This document shows positions 8,018-14,707 of a stretch of DNA of 17,337 nucleotides, in pieces (the stretch's first letter is position 1; every line of letters starts with the position of its first letter). The translations under genes and the position numbers were made by a program. The notes beneath the pieces were generated by a model. The model made no database searches and had not been told where the DNA came from. It saw only the letters and a program-made list of their open reading frames with translations. Origin of the DNA: JALUUH01 sp964636675 (GTDB lineage Bacteria > Pseudomonadota > Gammaproteobacteria > S012-40); NCBI GenBank assembly GCA_964636675.1, contig CAZWUO010000063.1, positions 1 through 17,337 of the forward strand, in the 5' to 3' direction.

Positions 8018-8836
8018 TTAAAATTTTAAGCTTATGTTTAGCAAAAAGTTCTTTTGTTTATAAAACAAAGTCAAAAAAAGCTCGAAGTCTATGCCTGTTT
8101 TTGTTTTAAGTTTAGCGGCTGGGCTTTGATATTGATCCAAGTTTTGCATCATTTTTGGGTTGTTGAATGCGAAAATGAGAGCGTTTCCTGCCAGTTTGTC
8201 TATTTCTAATGCGAGACAGGCCTTGCCGAATATTTTATTAATGATTTTCATTTTTTTTTTAAAATGATCTTCGCGTCGAGTCCAAAGATTGATACACAAA
8301 ATTCCATTGTTATTGAGTGAGTTTTTGCAGTTATGCAGAAAAGAATGGGTATGCATTATTGAAGCGGGACCTGTGCTATTAAAGGCGTCAAGGGATATGA
8401 GGTCGTAAGACTGGGAGGTCGGCTTGTCTGCCAGGAACTGTTGCGCATCTGCATGATGTAGCTGCAGGGATGGATGTTGTTCAGGTAGCCTAAAATAAGC
8501 ATGTGCTAAACGAATAATGCTTGGTCTTATTTCAACGCCATCTATTGCGGTTGTAGGCGAGTGTTTGAGTAAAAATTTAATCATTGATCCGCCACCGAGT
8601 CCGATCATCAAGGCGTTTTTTGGGCTGGCGTTAAATATTAAGCTGCTCATCATCGCTTGTGTGTAGTTGAGAGCGAGTATATCGGGGTCTTGTAAATACA
8701 TTGCGCTTTGTTTTCTATTGTTGCCAAAATAAAGCGTGCGAAATAGCGTAGAGTCGGTAATTAATAATTCGCCAAATTCGTCGGTGCTGCGGTGGATAAT
8801 GGTTTCATCAGCAGGCAGCAGCATTTGCAAGCTCAT
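8018..8836 (-). CDS. Spermidine synthase-like (PABS family) protein
   Basis: A Rossmann-fold protein of the polyamine synthase superfamily, 272 residues. ALMIGLGGGSMIKFLL is the glycine-rich nucleotide loop, VEIRPSIIRLAHAYF carries the acidic residue that contacts the ribose, and YDLISLDAFN is the position of the catalytic aspartate in true spermidine synthases. The N-terminal beta-strand region (TLYFGNNRKQSAMYLQDP) also fits. No adenosylmethionine decarboxylase gene is adjacent, so it may be a methyltransferase-like paralogue instead. Its SD (GGGAG) lies in a small hairpin, AACTC-acgg-GAGTT, before the ATG. An A10 run encodes three lysines within FKKKMK. The 3' third is very AT-rich. It lies 138 bp past iscU, separated by a hairpin. 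Confidence 0.75.
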   Translation of the reverse strand: MSLQMLLPADETIIHRSTDEFGELLITDSTLFRTLYFGNNRKQSAMYLQDPDILALNYTQAMMSSLIFNASPKNALMIGLGGGSMIKFLLKHSPTTAIDGVEIRPSIIRLAHAYFRLPEQHPSLQLHHADAQQFLADKPTSQSYDLISLDAFNSTGPASIMHTHSFLHNCKNSLNNNGILCINLWTRREDHFKKKMKIINKIFGKACLALEIDKLAGNALIFAFNNPKMMQNLDQYQSPAAKLKTKTGIDFELFLTLFYKQKNFLLNISLKF

Positions 8837-8924
8837 CGAGAACTCCCGTGAGTTTTTCTTGCGAAGAAATTATTGAGCGGTGCAGGTGTAAGAGGCGTAG
8901 TAGTTTTGGAAGGACAGTAAACGA

Positions 8925-8949
8925 CCGGTCTTGATTCGAGCAAGACCGG
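8925..8949 (-). terminator. Hairpin downstream of iscU
   Basis: A perfect 9-bp inverted repeat, CCGGTCTTG-attcgag-CAAGACCGG, starts 25 bases after the iscU stop. On the transcribed (minus) strand the stem is followed by TCGTTTACTG, so the U-tract is poor. It probably ends or stabilises the iscR-iscU transcript. Confidence 0.6.
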
Positions 8950-8974
8950 CAATACATTTACATTTGGCGGTAAA

Positions 8975-9379
8975 TTAAGTGCCAGTCTTTTTTTGTCCTA
9001 TATCTTGTTTGCTTTTGAAGTCATCAATTGCGGCTTTAATGGCATCTTCAGCTAAGACAGAGCAATGAATTTTAACGGGAGGTAAAGCAAGCTCGGTAGC
9101 GATATCTGTATTCTTGATTTGCTGAGCTTCCTCTAGCGTTTTACCCTTTACCCACTCGGTCAATAGTGAACTTGATGCGATAGCAGATCCGCAGCCATAG
9201 GTTTTAAATCGAGCCTCCTCAATGACGCCATTTGGAGTCACTTTAATTTGCAAGCGCATTACATCTCCGCAAGCAGGTGCTCCAACCATGCCGGTGCCAA
9301 CCGCAGTGTCAGTTTTTTCAAATGAGCCGACATTTCGGGGATTCTCATAGTGATCTAAAACTTTGTCACTATAGGCCAT
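8975..9379 (-). CDS. iscU: Fe-S cluster assembly scaffold IscU
   Basis: Scaffold on which [2Fe-2S] clusters are assembled from cysteine-derived sulfur and iron, then handed on with HscA/HscB help. All family residues fall on the E. coli numbers: C37 and D39 in APACGDV, C63 in YGCGS, the HscA-binding LPPVK at 99-103, and H105-C106. The chosen start, 9379 (MAYSDKV), has GGAG six bases upstream and gives 134 residues, a few longer than the usual 128. An in-frame ATG at 9418 would add 13 residues with no family match. It lies 35 bp after iscR on the same strand. No desulfurase gene is next to it and nothing else of the isc set follows, so IscS must be encoded elsewhere. Confidence 0.95.
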   Translation of the reverse strand: MAYSDKVLDHYENPRNVGSFEKTDTAVGTGMVGAPACGDVMRLQIKVTPNGVIEEARFKTYGCGSAIASSSLLTEWVKGKTLEEAQQIKNTDIATELALPPVKIHCSVLAEDAIKAAIDDFKSKQDIGQKKTGT

Positions 9380-9414
9380 TTTACATCTCCTTAAATATTC
9401 ATCTGGATGAATCG

Positions 9415-9867
9415 TCAAGCAGCAACGATAGAGTCTTCGAATTCGTTGTTTGCTTTTTCAAGCGCTGCTTTTTCATTCTTTATTTCTTCATTGGGCATAA
9501 GGCAATCTGCCAAAGTAATGCTGCTCAGATGGGCAAATAACTTTTGGCTGAATATTGACCATAGCTTGTAAGGGGTATATGTTTCATTTTCACCGTTTAC
9601 TTGTACCGCATTTTCTTCAACGGCGGTAATGATTTCGCCGATACTAATTTCCTGCGTTATTTTGGCGAGCCTATACCCCCCCCCAGGCCCTCGAGTACCT
9701 CTGACTAATCCGTTTTTGCGTAAATCAGCAAACAGCTGCTCCAGATAAGACAGAGATATATTTTGTTTTTCGGCAATTTCTGAAATTGTTAAAGGGCCAG
9801 CTTTTTCATTAAGAGCCAAATCCATTAATGCTGCGACTGCATAACGTCCTTTTGTTGGTATTTTCAT
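9415..9867 (-). CDS. iscR: IscR-type Rrf2 regulator lacking the cluster-binding cysteines
   Basis: Winged-helix repressor or activator of Fe-S assembly genes, 150 residues. The DNA-binding half is highly IscR-like: KGRYAVAALMDLALN, the recognition helix with SLSYLEQLFADLRKNGLV, and the wing RGPGGGYRL. Glu43, which in E. coli IscR restricts site choice, is retained. The effector loop differs. Between TAVEE and KLWSIFSQ, where E. coli IscR has C92, C98, C104 and H107, this protein has NAVQVNGENETYTPY, with no cysteine or histidine and about seven fewer residues. Its only cysteine is C122, past the loop. It therefore cannot ligate a [2Fe-2S] cluster in the known way. A G9 run encodes the three wing glycines. 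GGAAGG precedes the ATG, and iscU follows by 35 bp. Confidence 0.9.
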   Translation of the reverse strand: MKIPTKGRYAVAALMDLALNEKAGPLTISEIAEKQNISLSYLEQLFADLRKNGLVRGTRGPGGGYRLAKITQEISIGEIITAVEENAVQVNGENETYTPYKLWSIFSQKLFAHLSSITLADCLMPNEEIKNEKAALEKANNEFEDSIVAA

Positions 9868-9925
9868 AGCATCTACCTTCCATTTTAAAGTTTACCATCC
9901 AGATATACAATATATAATTGAGTGT

Positions 9926-9955
9926 TTTTCTTGGGTATTATGCGACCCAAGAAAA
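9926..9955 (-). promoter_or_regulatory. Perfect inverted repeat, candidate operator upstream of iscR
   Basis: TTTTCTTGGGT and ACCCAAGAAAA are perfect 11-bp complements separated by 8 bp, centred about 73 bp before the iscR ATG. On the minus strand the spacer includes CATAAT, a -10-like hexamer, although no good -35 lies 17 bp upstream. The 30-bp length is right for an Rrf2 dimer, so autoregulation is a fair inference. It does not match the E. coli type 1 or type 2 IscR site consensus as I remember them. Confidence 0.5.
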
Positions 9956-10131
9956 CTCATAGTATCGCCATGGGAAAGTGTAGACTAATACCTGAAAAAT
10001 AACAGCTGTTTGATAACTGAGCAAAATACTCTAAAAAGATTGTTTTTCCACTGAAATCATCGGTTTAATCGATTTTCCTCAGAAGAGGTAGTTGAAATAT
10101 TTTTTATTTTTTAAGAAATATTTAAGGATTT

Positions 10132-10863
10132 TTATGCTAGGTCCCCAAAAAATACTTGGATTGTTGTAATTGCGGCCAGCGCTGCGGTTTCTGTTCGAAG
10201 TATTCGGGGTCCTATTTTGAGAGTCTTAAAGTCATATTGCTGTGCTAGATCGAGTTCGGATTGAGTGAAGCCACTTTCAGGGCCTATCATTACCTTTATA
10301 GGCTCGCGGGTATTCTTAAGACACCCAAAGCCTTTGTCAGCGCTTGGGTCTAAAATAAGCTTGTGTGAATGGTGGTCTTCTGTGATGACAAATTGAATAA
10401 AGCTCAAGGGGGGATTTAGTTTTGCAAGGTCGGATCGTCCGCATTGCTCGGTTGCTGAGACAATGATTTCGTGCCAATGGCGTAATTTTTTTTGCAGTCG
10501 TTCACCGTGCAATTTTACCCTGCAGTTTTCTGAGAAGATGGGGGTGATCTCGTTTACTCCAAGCTCCACGGCTTTTTGCAGGGTGAAATCCATTTTGTCG
10601 CCGCGTGAGATCGCTTGAACTAAATGAATGGGTTGCAGAATAATAATTGGGTCAGCAAAAAACTCTGTTATTTGTATGAGAGCCTTTTTTTTATCAATGT
10701 TTATTAGTTGAGCTTTGTAATCCCCTCCTTGCCCATTAAAGATAAAAAACTCAGCGTTGACCACTAGGCGTAATACTTTGATGACGTGGTGATATACATT
10801 GGGCGGTAATTCGAATGTGTGCCCAATATTAAGTGGTCGATCGACGTAGGTTCTTATTTTCAT
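10132..10863 (-). CDS. rsmE: 16S rRNA (uracil1498-N3)-methyltransferase RsmE
   Basis: Methylates N3 of U1498 in 16S rRNA of the 30S subunit, using S-adenosylmethionine. The protein has 243 residues. The N-terminal PUA-like part includes HHVIKVLRL, and the C-terminal SPOUT (alpha/beta knot) domain has GDKMDFTLQKAVELGV, VMIGPESGFTQSE and IGPRILRTETAALAA, the knot motifs that bind the cofactor. AAGGA sits directly before the ATG. A 7-bp hairpin covers the bases just upstream of that SD. The adjacent gene, rho, is on the same strand, 171 bp upstream, so rsmE may have its own weak promoter (TTGCAA and TATAAC with 15-bp spacing at 10897-10923). Confidence 0.93.
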   Translation of the reverse strand: MKIRTYVDRPLNIGHTFELPPNVYHHVIKVLRLVVNAEFFIFNGQGGDYKAQLINIDKKKALIQITEFFADPIIILQPIHLVQAISRGDKMDFTLQKAVELGVNEITPIFSENCRVKLHGERLQKKLRHWHEIIVSATEQCGRSDLAKLNPPLSFIQFVITEDHHSHKLILDPSADKGFGCLKNTREPIKVMIGPESGFTQSELDLAQQYDFKTLKIGPRILRTETAALAAITTIQVFFGDLA

Positions 10864-10872
10864 TGTTTCCTT

Positions 10873-10891
10873 GGAATAGAGCAGCTATTCC
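10873..10891 (-). promoter_or_regulatory. Hairpin just upstream of the rsmE ribosome binding site
   Basis: GGAATAG-agcag-CTATTCC is a perfect 7-bp stem with a 5-base loop, ending two bases before AAGGA of the rsmE SD. It may influence translation initiation or mRNA stability, but no known leader family is recognised. Confidence 0.35.
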
Positions 10892-11034
10892 GTGTCGTTA
10901 TATCTGACTTTATACCATTGCAAGCACACGCTTTGTCGCGGTTCTAGGAGAATGAGTTAGATTATAAACAAGGACGTCGAGGCGGGATCTAAATGTCGAT
11001 GGCTTGAGTATTAATGTGTGGCTGCTCGGTAGCC

Positions 11035-12291
11035 TTAACGTTTCATAGACTCAAAAAAGTCATCATTGGTTTTGGTTTCTTTTAACCGGTCGAGTAAAAA
11101 CTCCATGCTGGAAATTTCGTCCATAGGGTGTAGGATTTTTCTTAAAATCCAAATTTTTTGCAGTTCATCGGCGGATACTAACAAATCTTCTCGACGTGTT
11201 CCTGAGCGGTTTACATTAATTGCGGGATAAATGCGTTTCTCTGCAATTTTTCGATCTAGGTGTAACTCCTGATTACCGGTGCCTTTGAATTCTTCGTAGA
11301 TGACTTCATCCATGCGCGAACCCGTATCGATTAACGCAGTTGCTAATATGGTCAAACTACCGCCTTCTTCGATATTCCTCGCGGCGCCGAAAAAACGTTT
11401 TGGGCGCTGTAAGGCATTGGCATCAACGCCACCGGTTAATACTTTTCCTGAAGATGGAATGACGGTGTTATATGCGCGTGCTAAGCGCGTGATCGAGTCT
11501 AATAGGATCACAACATCCTTTTTATGCTCAACCAGACGTTTGGCTTTTTCGATAACCATCTCAGCTACTTGCACATGACGGCTTGCGGGTTCGTCGAAGG
11601 TGCTAGAGACAACTTCTCCGATGACGGTGCGTGCCATTTCGGTAACTTCTTCAGGTCTTTCATCGATCAATAAAACAATGAGTATGCACTCGGGATGGTT
11701 TCTCGTGATTGATTGCGCAACATGTTGCAGCATCATTGTCTTACCCGATTTGGGGGGTGAAACAATGAGGCCGCGTTGGCCTTTGCCGATGGGGGATACG
11801 ATATCGATTATTCTTGCGGTGAGGTCTTCGGTGCTGCCATTCCCTACTCCCATTTGCAGTCGTTGGTTTGCAAACAGCGGGGTTAAGTTCTCGAATAATA
11901 CTTTCCCGCGTGCGAACTCAGGTGCCTCATGATTTATTTGGTTTACCTTTAATAAAGCGAAATAGCGTTCGCCTTCTTTGGGTGGTCGAATTTTACCGGC
12001 TACCGTATCGCCAGTACGTAGTGCGAAACGTCTTATTTGGCTTGGGGAAATATAGATATCATCTGGGCCTGCCAAGTATGAACTATCCGCCGACCGCAAA
12101 AAGCCGAAACCATCTTGGAGTATTTCTAATACCCCGTCGCCATAAATATCCTCACCTTTTTTTGCGTGGGCTTTTAATATGGAAAACACAACATCTTGTT
12201 TTCTTGCGCGAGCAATGCCATCAATGCCCATTTCTTTGGCAATGTTGAGGAGTTCAGAAGCAGGTTTATGCTTTAATTCAGTAAGATTCAT
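11035..12291 (-). CDS. rho: Transcription termination factor Rho
   Basis: Hexameric RNA-dependent ATPase/helicase that ends transcription at C-rich untranslated RNA. The length (418) equals the usual size. An N-terminal Rho_N helical domain (1-45) is followed by the cold-shock RNA-binding fold (about 48-118, with DGFGFLRSADSSYL and DDIYISPSQIRRF). The ATPase core has Walker A SPPKSGKT (178-185), Walker B ending in LLIDE (D210), DSITRLARAYN, the Q-loop region GKVLTGGVDANALQRPKRFF, and GSRMDEVIYEEFKGTGN. Ser182 replaces the more common alanine, a mild variant. No clear Shine-Dalgarno precedes the ATG. The leader is about 180 nt, in keeping with the known autoregulation of rho in enterics. Confidence 0.97.
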   Translation of the reverse strand: MNLTELKHKPASELLNIAKEMGIDGIARARKQDVVFSILKAHAKKGEDIYGDGVLEILQDGFGFLRSADSSYLAGPDDIYISPSQIRRFALRTGDTVAGKIRPPKEGERYFALLKVNQINHEAPEFARGKVLFENLTPLFANQRLQMGVGNGSTEDLTARIIDIVSPIGKGQRGLIVSPPKSGKTMMLQHVAQSITRNHPECILIVLLIDERPEEVTEMARTVIGEVVSSTFDEPASRHVQVAEMVIEKAKRLVEHKKDVVILLDSITRLARAYNTVIPSSGKVLTGGVDANALQRPKRFFGAARNIEEGGSLTILATALIDTGSRMDEVIYEEFKGTGNQELHLDRKIAEKRIYPAINVNRSGTRREDLLVSADELQKIWILRKILHPMDEISSMEFLLDRLKETKTNDDFFESMKR

Positions 12292-12479
12292 AATGGTATA
12301 TTTATAATTTGATTTAGAGGTTCGATGAAAAGAAAATTTAGTTAAAACTTGAGTATGTTGAATGTTACGTCAACGACGATTGCTTAGTTGAGTGTTCTGA
12401 ATGTTAATGAGGGAATCAACGAGATTTCAAGTTACGTCGTTATCCAGTGCAATATTTTAGGTTACCGCGCAACGGTTTA

Positions 12480-12508
12480 ATTAAAAGTTATCGCGCGCGG
12501 CCTGTCAA
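12480..12508 (-). promoter_or_regulatory. Sigma70-type promoter for rho
   Basis: On the minus strand a perfect TTGACA (12503-12508) and TTTAAT (12480-12485) are 17 bp apart, with a GC-rich alternating stretch in the spacer. It lies between the trxA stop and rho, so rho is likely transcribed from its own promoter with a leader of about 180 nt. Confidence 0.6.
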
Positions 12509-12515
12509 CTTAGTT

Positions 12516-12839
12516 TTACAAGTTACTATCTATGAAGGCTGTCAGTTGCGATTTGGAAACAGCGCCAACTTTGGTCGCTTCGACATTTCCGCTTTTGAAC
12601 AACATAAGCGTAGGTATTCCTCGAATCCCGTATTTAGGCGGGGTTACTGGATTTTCGTCGATGTTTAGTTTGGCAACTTTTACTTTATTTTTATATTCTT
12701 CAGATATTTCATCTAAAATAGGGGCAATCATTTTACACGGTCCACACCATTCCGCCCAATAATCAACCAGCACCGGGCCGTCTTCACTCAATACTTCTGC
12801 TTCAAAGCTATCATCCGATAAATGGACTATGCTACTCAC
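12516..12839 (-). CDS. trxA: Thioredoxin 1
   Basis: Small cytoplasmic dithiol reductase of 107 residues, the standard length. It has the redox-active WCGPC motif (C32, C35), the buried acid in LVDYWAEW, the cis-proline loop GIPTLMLF, and the C-terminal helix ending in FIDSNL. The start is GTG at 12839 (MSSIVHL) with GGAGG nine bases upstream. The trxA-rho neighbourhood is conserved in Gammaproteobacteria. It is preceded by a good promoter and a leader with repeated ACGATAATTG elements, and rho follows from a separate promoter. Confidence 0.97.
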   Translation of the reverse strand: MSSIVHLSDDSFEAEVLSEDGPVLVDYWAEWCGPCKMIAPILDEISEEYKNKVKVAKLNIDENPVTPPKYGIRGIPTLMLFKSGNVEATKVGAVSKSQLTAFIDSNL

Positions 12840-12871
12840 TATTATTTGCCTCCAATTAGTAAGATTTTGAG

Positions 12872-12892
12872 CAATTATCGTAAAGATAATTG
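12872..12892 (-). promoter_or_regulatory. Inverted repeat in the trxA leader
   Basis: CAATTATC-gtaaa-GATAATTG is a perfect 8-bp inverted repeat about 35 bp upstream of the trxA start. The decamer CAATTATCGT recurs at 12917-12926, inside the promoter spacer. The repeated element may be an operator, or the inverted repeat an AT-rich leader hairpin. Confidence 0.35.
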
Positions 12893-12903
12893 ACAGAAAT
12901 CTC

Positions 12904-12931
12904 TTTATAAAGTAACCAATTATCGTGCCAA
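12904..12931 (-). promoter_or_regulatory. Sigma70-type promoter for trxA
   Basis: On the minus strand TTGGCA (12926-12931) and TATAAA (12904-12909) are separated by 16 bp, each one mismatch from consensus. The start of transcription would fall near 12897, giving a leader of about 58 nt. Confidence 0.5.
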
Positions 12932-13076
12932 GGATGCAGGCTTTGCAACCATGATCTTCTTTGGCACATTATATAAGAAATAAAACTTAGGATAGTTGAT
13001 GTGATCGCTTAACCATAGCAACGCGACCACTCTTTGTAAACATATATAGGTATTATTCGTTGTTATTCAAGGTGGC

Positions 13077-13712
13077 TCAGGTTTGTTTTGTTGCGGACGC
13101 TGAAGCTTTTTTAGAGTTTTTTGCAACCTGGCGTTTTTCTTTTGCTTTAAGTGCCGCGCTTAAGCGTTTGCTGGCAACCCAGCGTCGGAACAATAATATT
13201 TTATCTCCGTTTTTTCTCTCTTCGCAAACGGGGCAAGTCAAATGGGCGAGGTAGAGTTCTTTGGGAATTTTTCCGCTATCTAAAATAGACATTTGTTGTT
13301 GGCGCATGGCTTTGCGTATGGTTCCAATGCCGCCATGATGGAGTAATACATTGACAACAAAAGGCGGAGGTAAAAACTGAACCATTCTTGAGGCTGTTTC
13401 AGCATCCTCGATAAAGCGGATGATTTCGCCACCAAATAATTTGGTTCTGGTTAACACCATCATGGGCCATATTTCTTTTAGCGCTAACTCATGGATATTG
13501 AGATATTGTTTGTTGACGTATGTGTCGTATCCCAATGGCATGTGGAATGCTGTTTTTATGGGCATGTTATGGACGCATCTTCCTGCTAAGTCTAGGTCTT
13601 GTCCGTCCCAGTCTGGGTAGGTGTCAGGGCAGGCGCATCTTTCACTTTTTTCATTAACTTTATCTGCTGCGTTAGCCTCTTCGGTTTCTTGCGCTATTGC
13701 TATCTCGCTCAT
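13077..13712 (-). CDS. Unrecognised Cys/His-rich soluble protein paired with an oxidase-like membrane protein
   Basis: I do not recognise this 211-residue protein. It has no signal peptide and no membrane segment. The N-terminal half holds a cysteine/histidine cluster (C26, C28, C46, H48) within CACPDTYPDWDGQDLDLAGRC, followed by H57 and H74. The middle has LLHHGG (H125, H126) and LTCPVCEE (C160, C163). Such spacing could bind zinc, haem or a metal cofactor, though this is inference. The last 30 residues are lysine- and alanine-rich and probably disordered. Its ATG overlaps the stop of the upstream four-helix membrane protein gene by 4 bp, so the two are translationally coupled and very likely act together at the inner membrane. 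Confidence 0.7.
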   Translation of the reverse strand: MSEIAIAQETEEANAADKVNEKSERCACPDTYPDWDGQDLDLAGRCVHNMPIKTAFHMPLGYDTYVNKQYLNIHELALKEIWPMMVLTRTKLFGGEIIRFIEDAETASRMVQFLPPPFVVNVLLHHGGIGTIRKAMRQQQMSILDSGKIPKELYLAHLTCPVCEERKNGDKILLFRRWVASKRLSAALKAKEKRQVAKNSKKASASATKQT

Positions 13713-14224
13713 GAGTTTCTTCTTACTTTTTTATAGGTAAGGAAGAGGTTTGTGAAATAAATCCAAAACCCCATGCCCATAGCAGTAGAGACCGTTGCTA
13801 TTGTAACCCCATAATAAGAGTGAACTTGTTCTAGTCTTTCCATTTCACCCGCTAATAAAAGATTGCCTTCCCAGAATCCAAAAAGCAGTAGTGTTGAGTA
13901 AAATCCTGCAATGCCGATGCTGGTCCACCAAAAAGTGTGTTCCACCAATCTATAGGAATATAAAGTTTGTTTGGTTATTCTGGGTACTAAATAGTATGTC
14001 GTTGCCATAAGTACAATAATGACACCCCCTATTACATTAATATGCGCGTGTGCTAGGGGATCTATCATATGTCCTGGGCCACCATAAGGACTGCCTATTG
14101 AGTCGAGATAAGCGCGAACCGGTCGAATGACTTGTAATACACCATGAACGGTTCCGATGAATAGAAAAAAAGCAGAAATGAGCAAAAATTTAATTAATCG
14201 AGGCTCTTCTTTTTGATAATCCAT
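13709..14224 (-). CDS. Small four-helix haem-copper-oxidase/NorB-like membrane protein
   Basis: A 171-residue integral membrane protein with four hydrophobic helices at about 10-33, 58-81, 94-124 and 135-163. The second helix carries AHAHINVIGG (H59, H61) and ends in YYLVPR, a pattern like the low-spin haem helix of cbb3 oxidase and nitric oxide reductase catalytic subunits. Further histidines are H27, H96 and H135. Catalytic subunits have twelve helices and a binuclear-centre helix set that is absent here, so this is a mini-homologue that could bind one haem rather than a full oxidase. The GHMIDPLAHAH loop and the 4-bp overlap with the Cys/His-rich gene suggest a two-part complex. Electron partner and substrate are unknown. 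Confidence 0.72.
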   Translation of the reverse strand: MDYQKEEPRLIKFLLISAFFLFIGTVHGVLQVIRPVRAYLDSIGSPYGGPGHMIDPLAHAHINVIGGVIIVLMATTYYLVPRITKQTLYSYRLVEHTFWWTSIGIAGFYSTLLLFGFWEGNLLLAGEMERLEQVHSYYGVTIATVSTAMGMGFWIYFTNLFLTYKKVRRNS

Positions 14225-14707
14225 ACTTCAAATACCTAAATACATTGTTAATGTTTGTTTAATTTTATAGGGGTTGCTGGTATACCGGTTTATTAGAGCG
14301 CAATTGAAACTAACAAAGAGCGCGGCGGGTATGGTAATACGCCCGTAGGTATTTCGACAAGACAATACGGTCGTTTAGCCCATAAGAACAGTATTTATAC
14401 TTAATAAGGACGTGGTTCTGAATACAGTTTTTCACGATGGGTATAGGAAGGCCGCGTCTTGTTCTAATATATTGTTTATGTCGTTGCCTGGGGTCGGATT
14501 ATATCCTAGAGACGGTTTTCTGCCAAGCCGACTGCCGCGAGGTTCTATTATTATCGTTGTGTCGAGGGTATTCAGCCACTATCCGTATACTTGATCCGTA
14601 TCTTGCTGGTAGGGTCAAAATCCACTATAATTCGCGCCCCGTAATCAAGATATGGTGCCGAGTATATGGGCTTGGTGGCGATATCGCAATATTAAAAAGG
14701 TTTTATC
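14225..14707. other. Intergenic region between divergent genes, no convincing gene
   Basis: This 483-bp gap separates the oxidase-like gene (minus) from rpmE (plus). Short open frames on both strands lack family resemblance and good ribosome binding sites. It holds a GGTATACC palindrome (14279-14286), a bulged hairpin with CGGGTAT and ATACGCCCG arms near 14327-14347, and GGATTATATCC near 14495, plus the rpmE promoter at its right end. I see no tRNA or known small RNA, though an unannotated RNA is possible. Confidence 0.5.
14603..14631 (+). promoter_or_regulatory. Promoter of the rpmE cluster
   Basis: A perfect TATAAT (14626-14631) has a weak -35, TTGCTG (14603-14608), 17 bp upstream. It is followed by a GC-rich discriminator (TCGCGCCCC), which is common at stringently controlled ribosomal promoters. 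The start site would be near 14638, giving a leader of about 70 nt before rpmE; in E. coli the rpmE leader is reported to be a target for L31 autoregulation. Confidence 0.6.

Noticed and set aside
9379..9418. Upstream ATG start for IscU (MTIHPDEY)
   Set aside because: The extra 13 residues have no family match, and the GGAG Shine-Dalgarno precedes the inner ATG.
9912..9945. E. coli-type IscR type 2 site overlapping the palindrome
   Set aside because: Only the AATACCC half resembles the consensus; the other half does not match.
11020..11034. Intrinsic terminator after rho
   Set aside because: The stem GGCT/AGCC is only four pairs and no U-tract follows.
11868..12248. 126-residue plus-strand open frame inside rho
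   Set aside because: It lies fully antisense to an unambiguous rho gene.
14300..14325. FNR/DNR-like box upstream of the oxidase-like gene
   Set aside because: TTG and CAA halves are present (TTGTTAGTTTCAA), but the spacing is one base short and the inner positions do not match.
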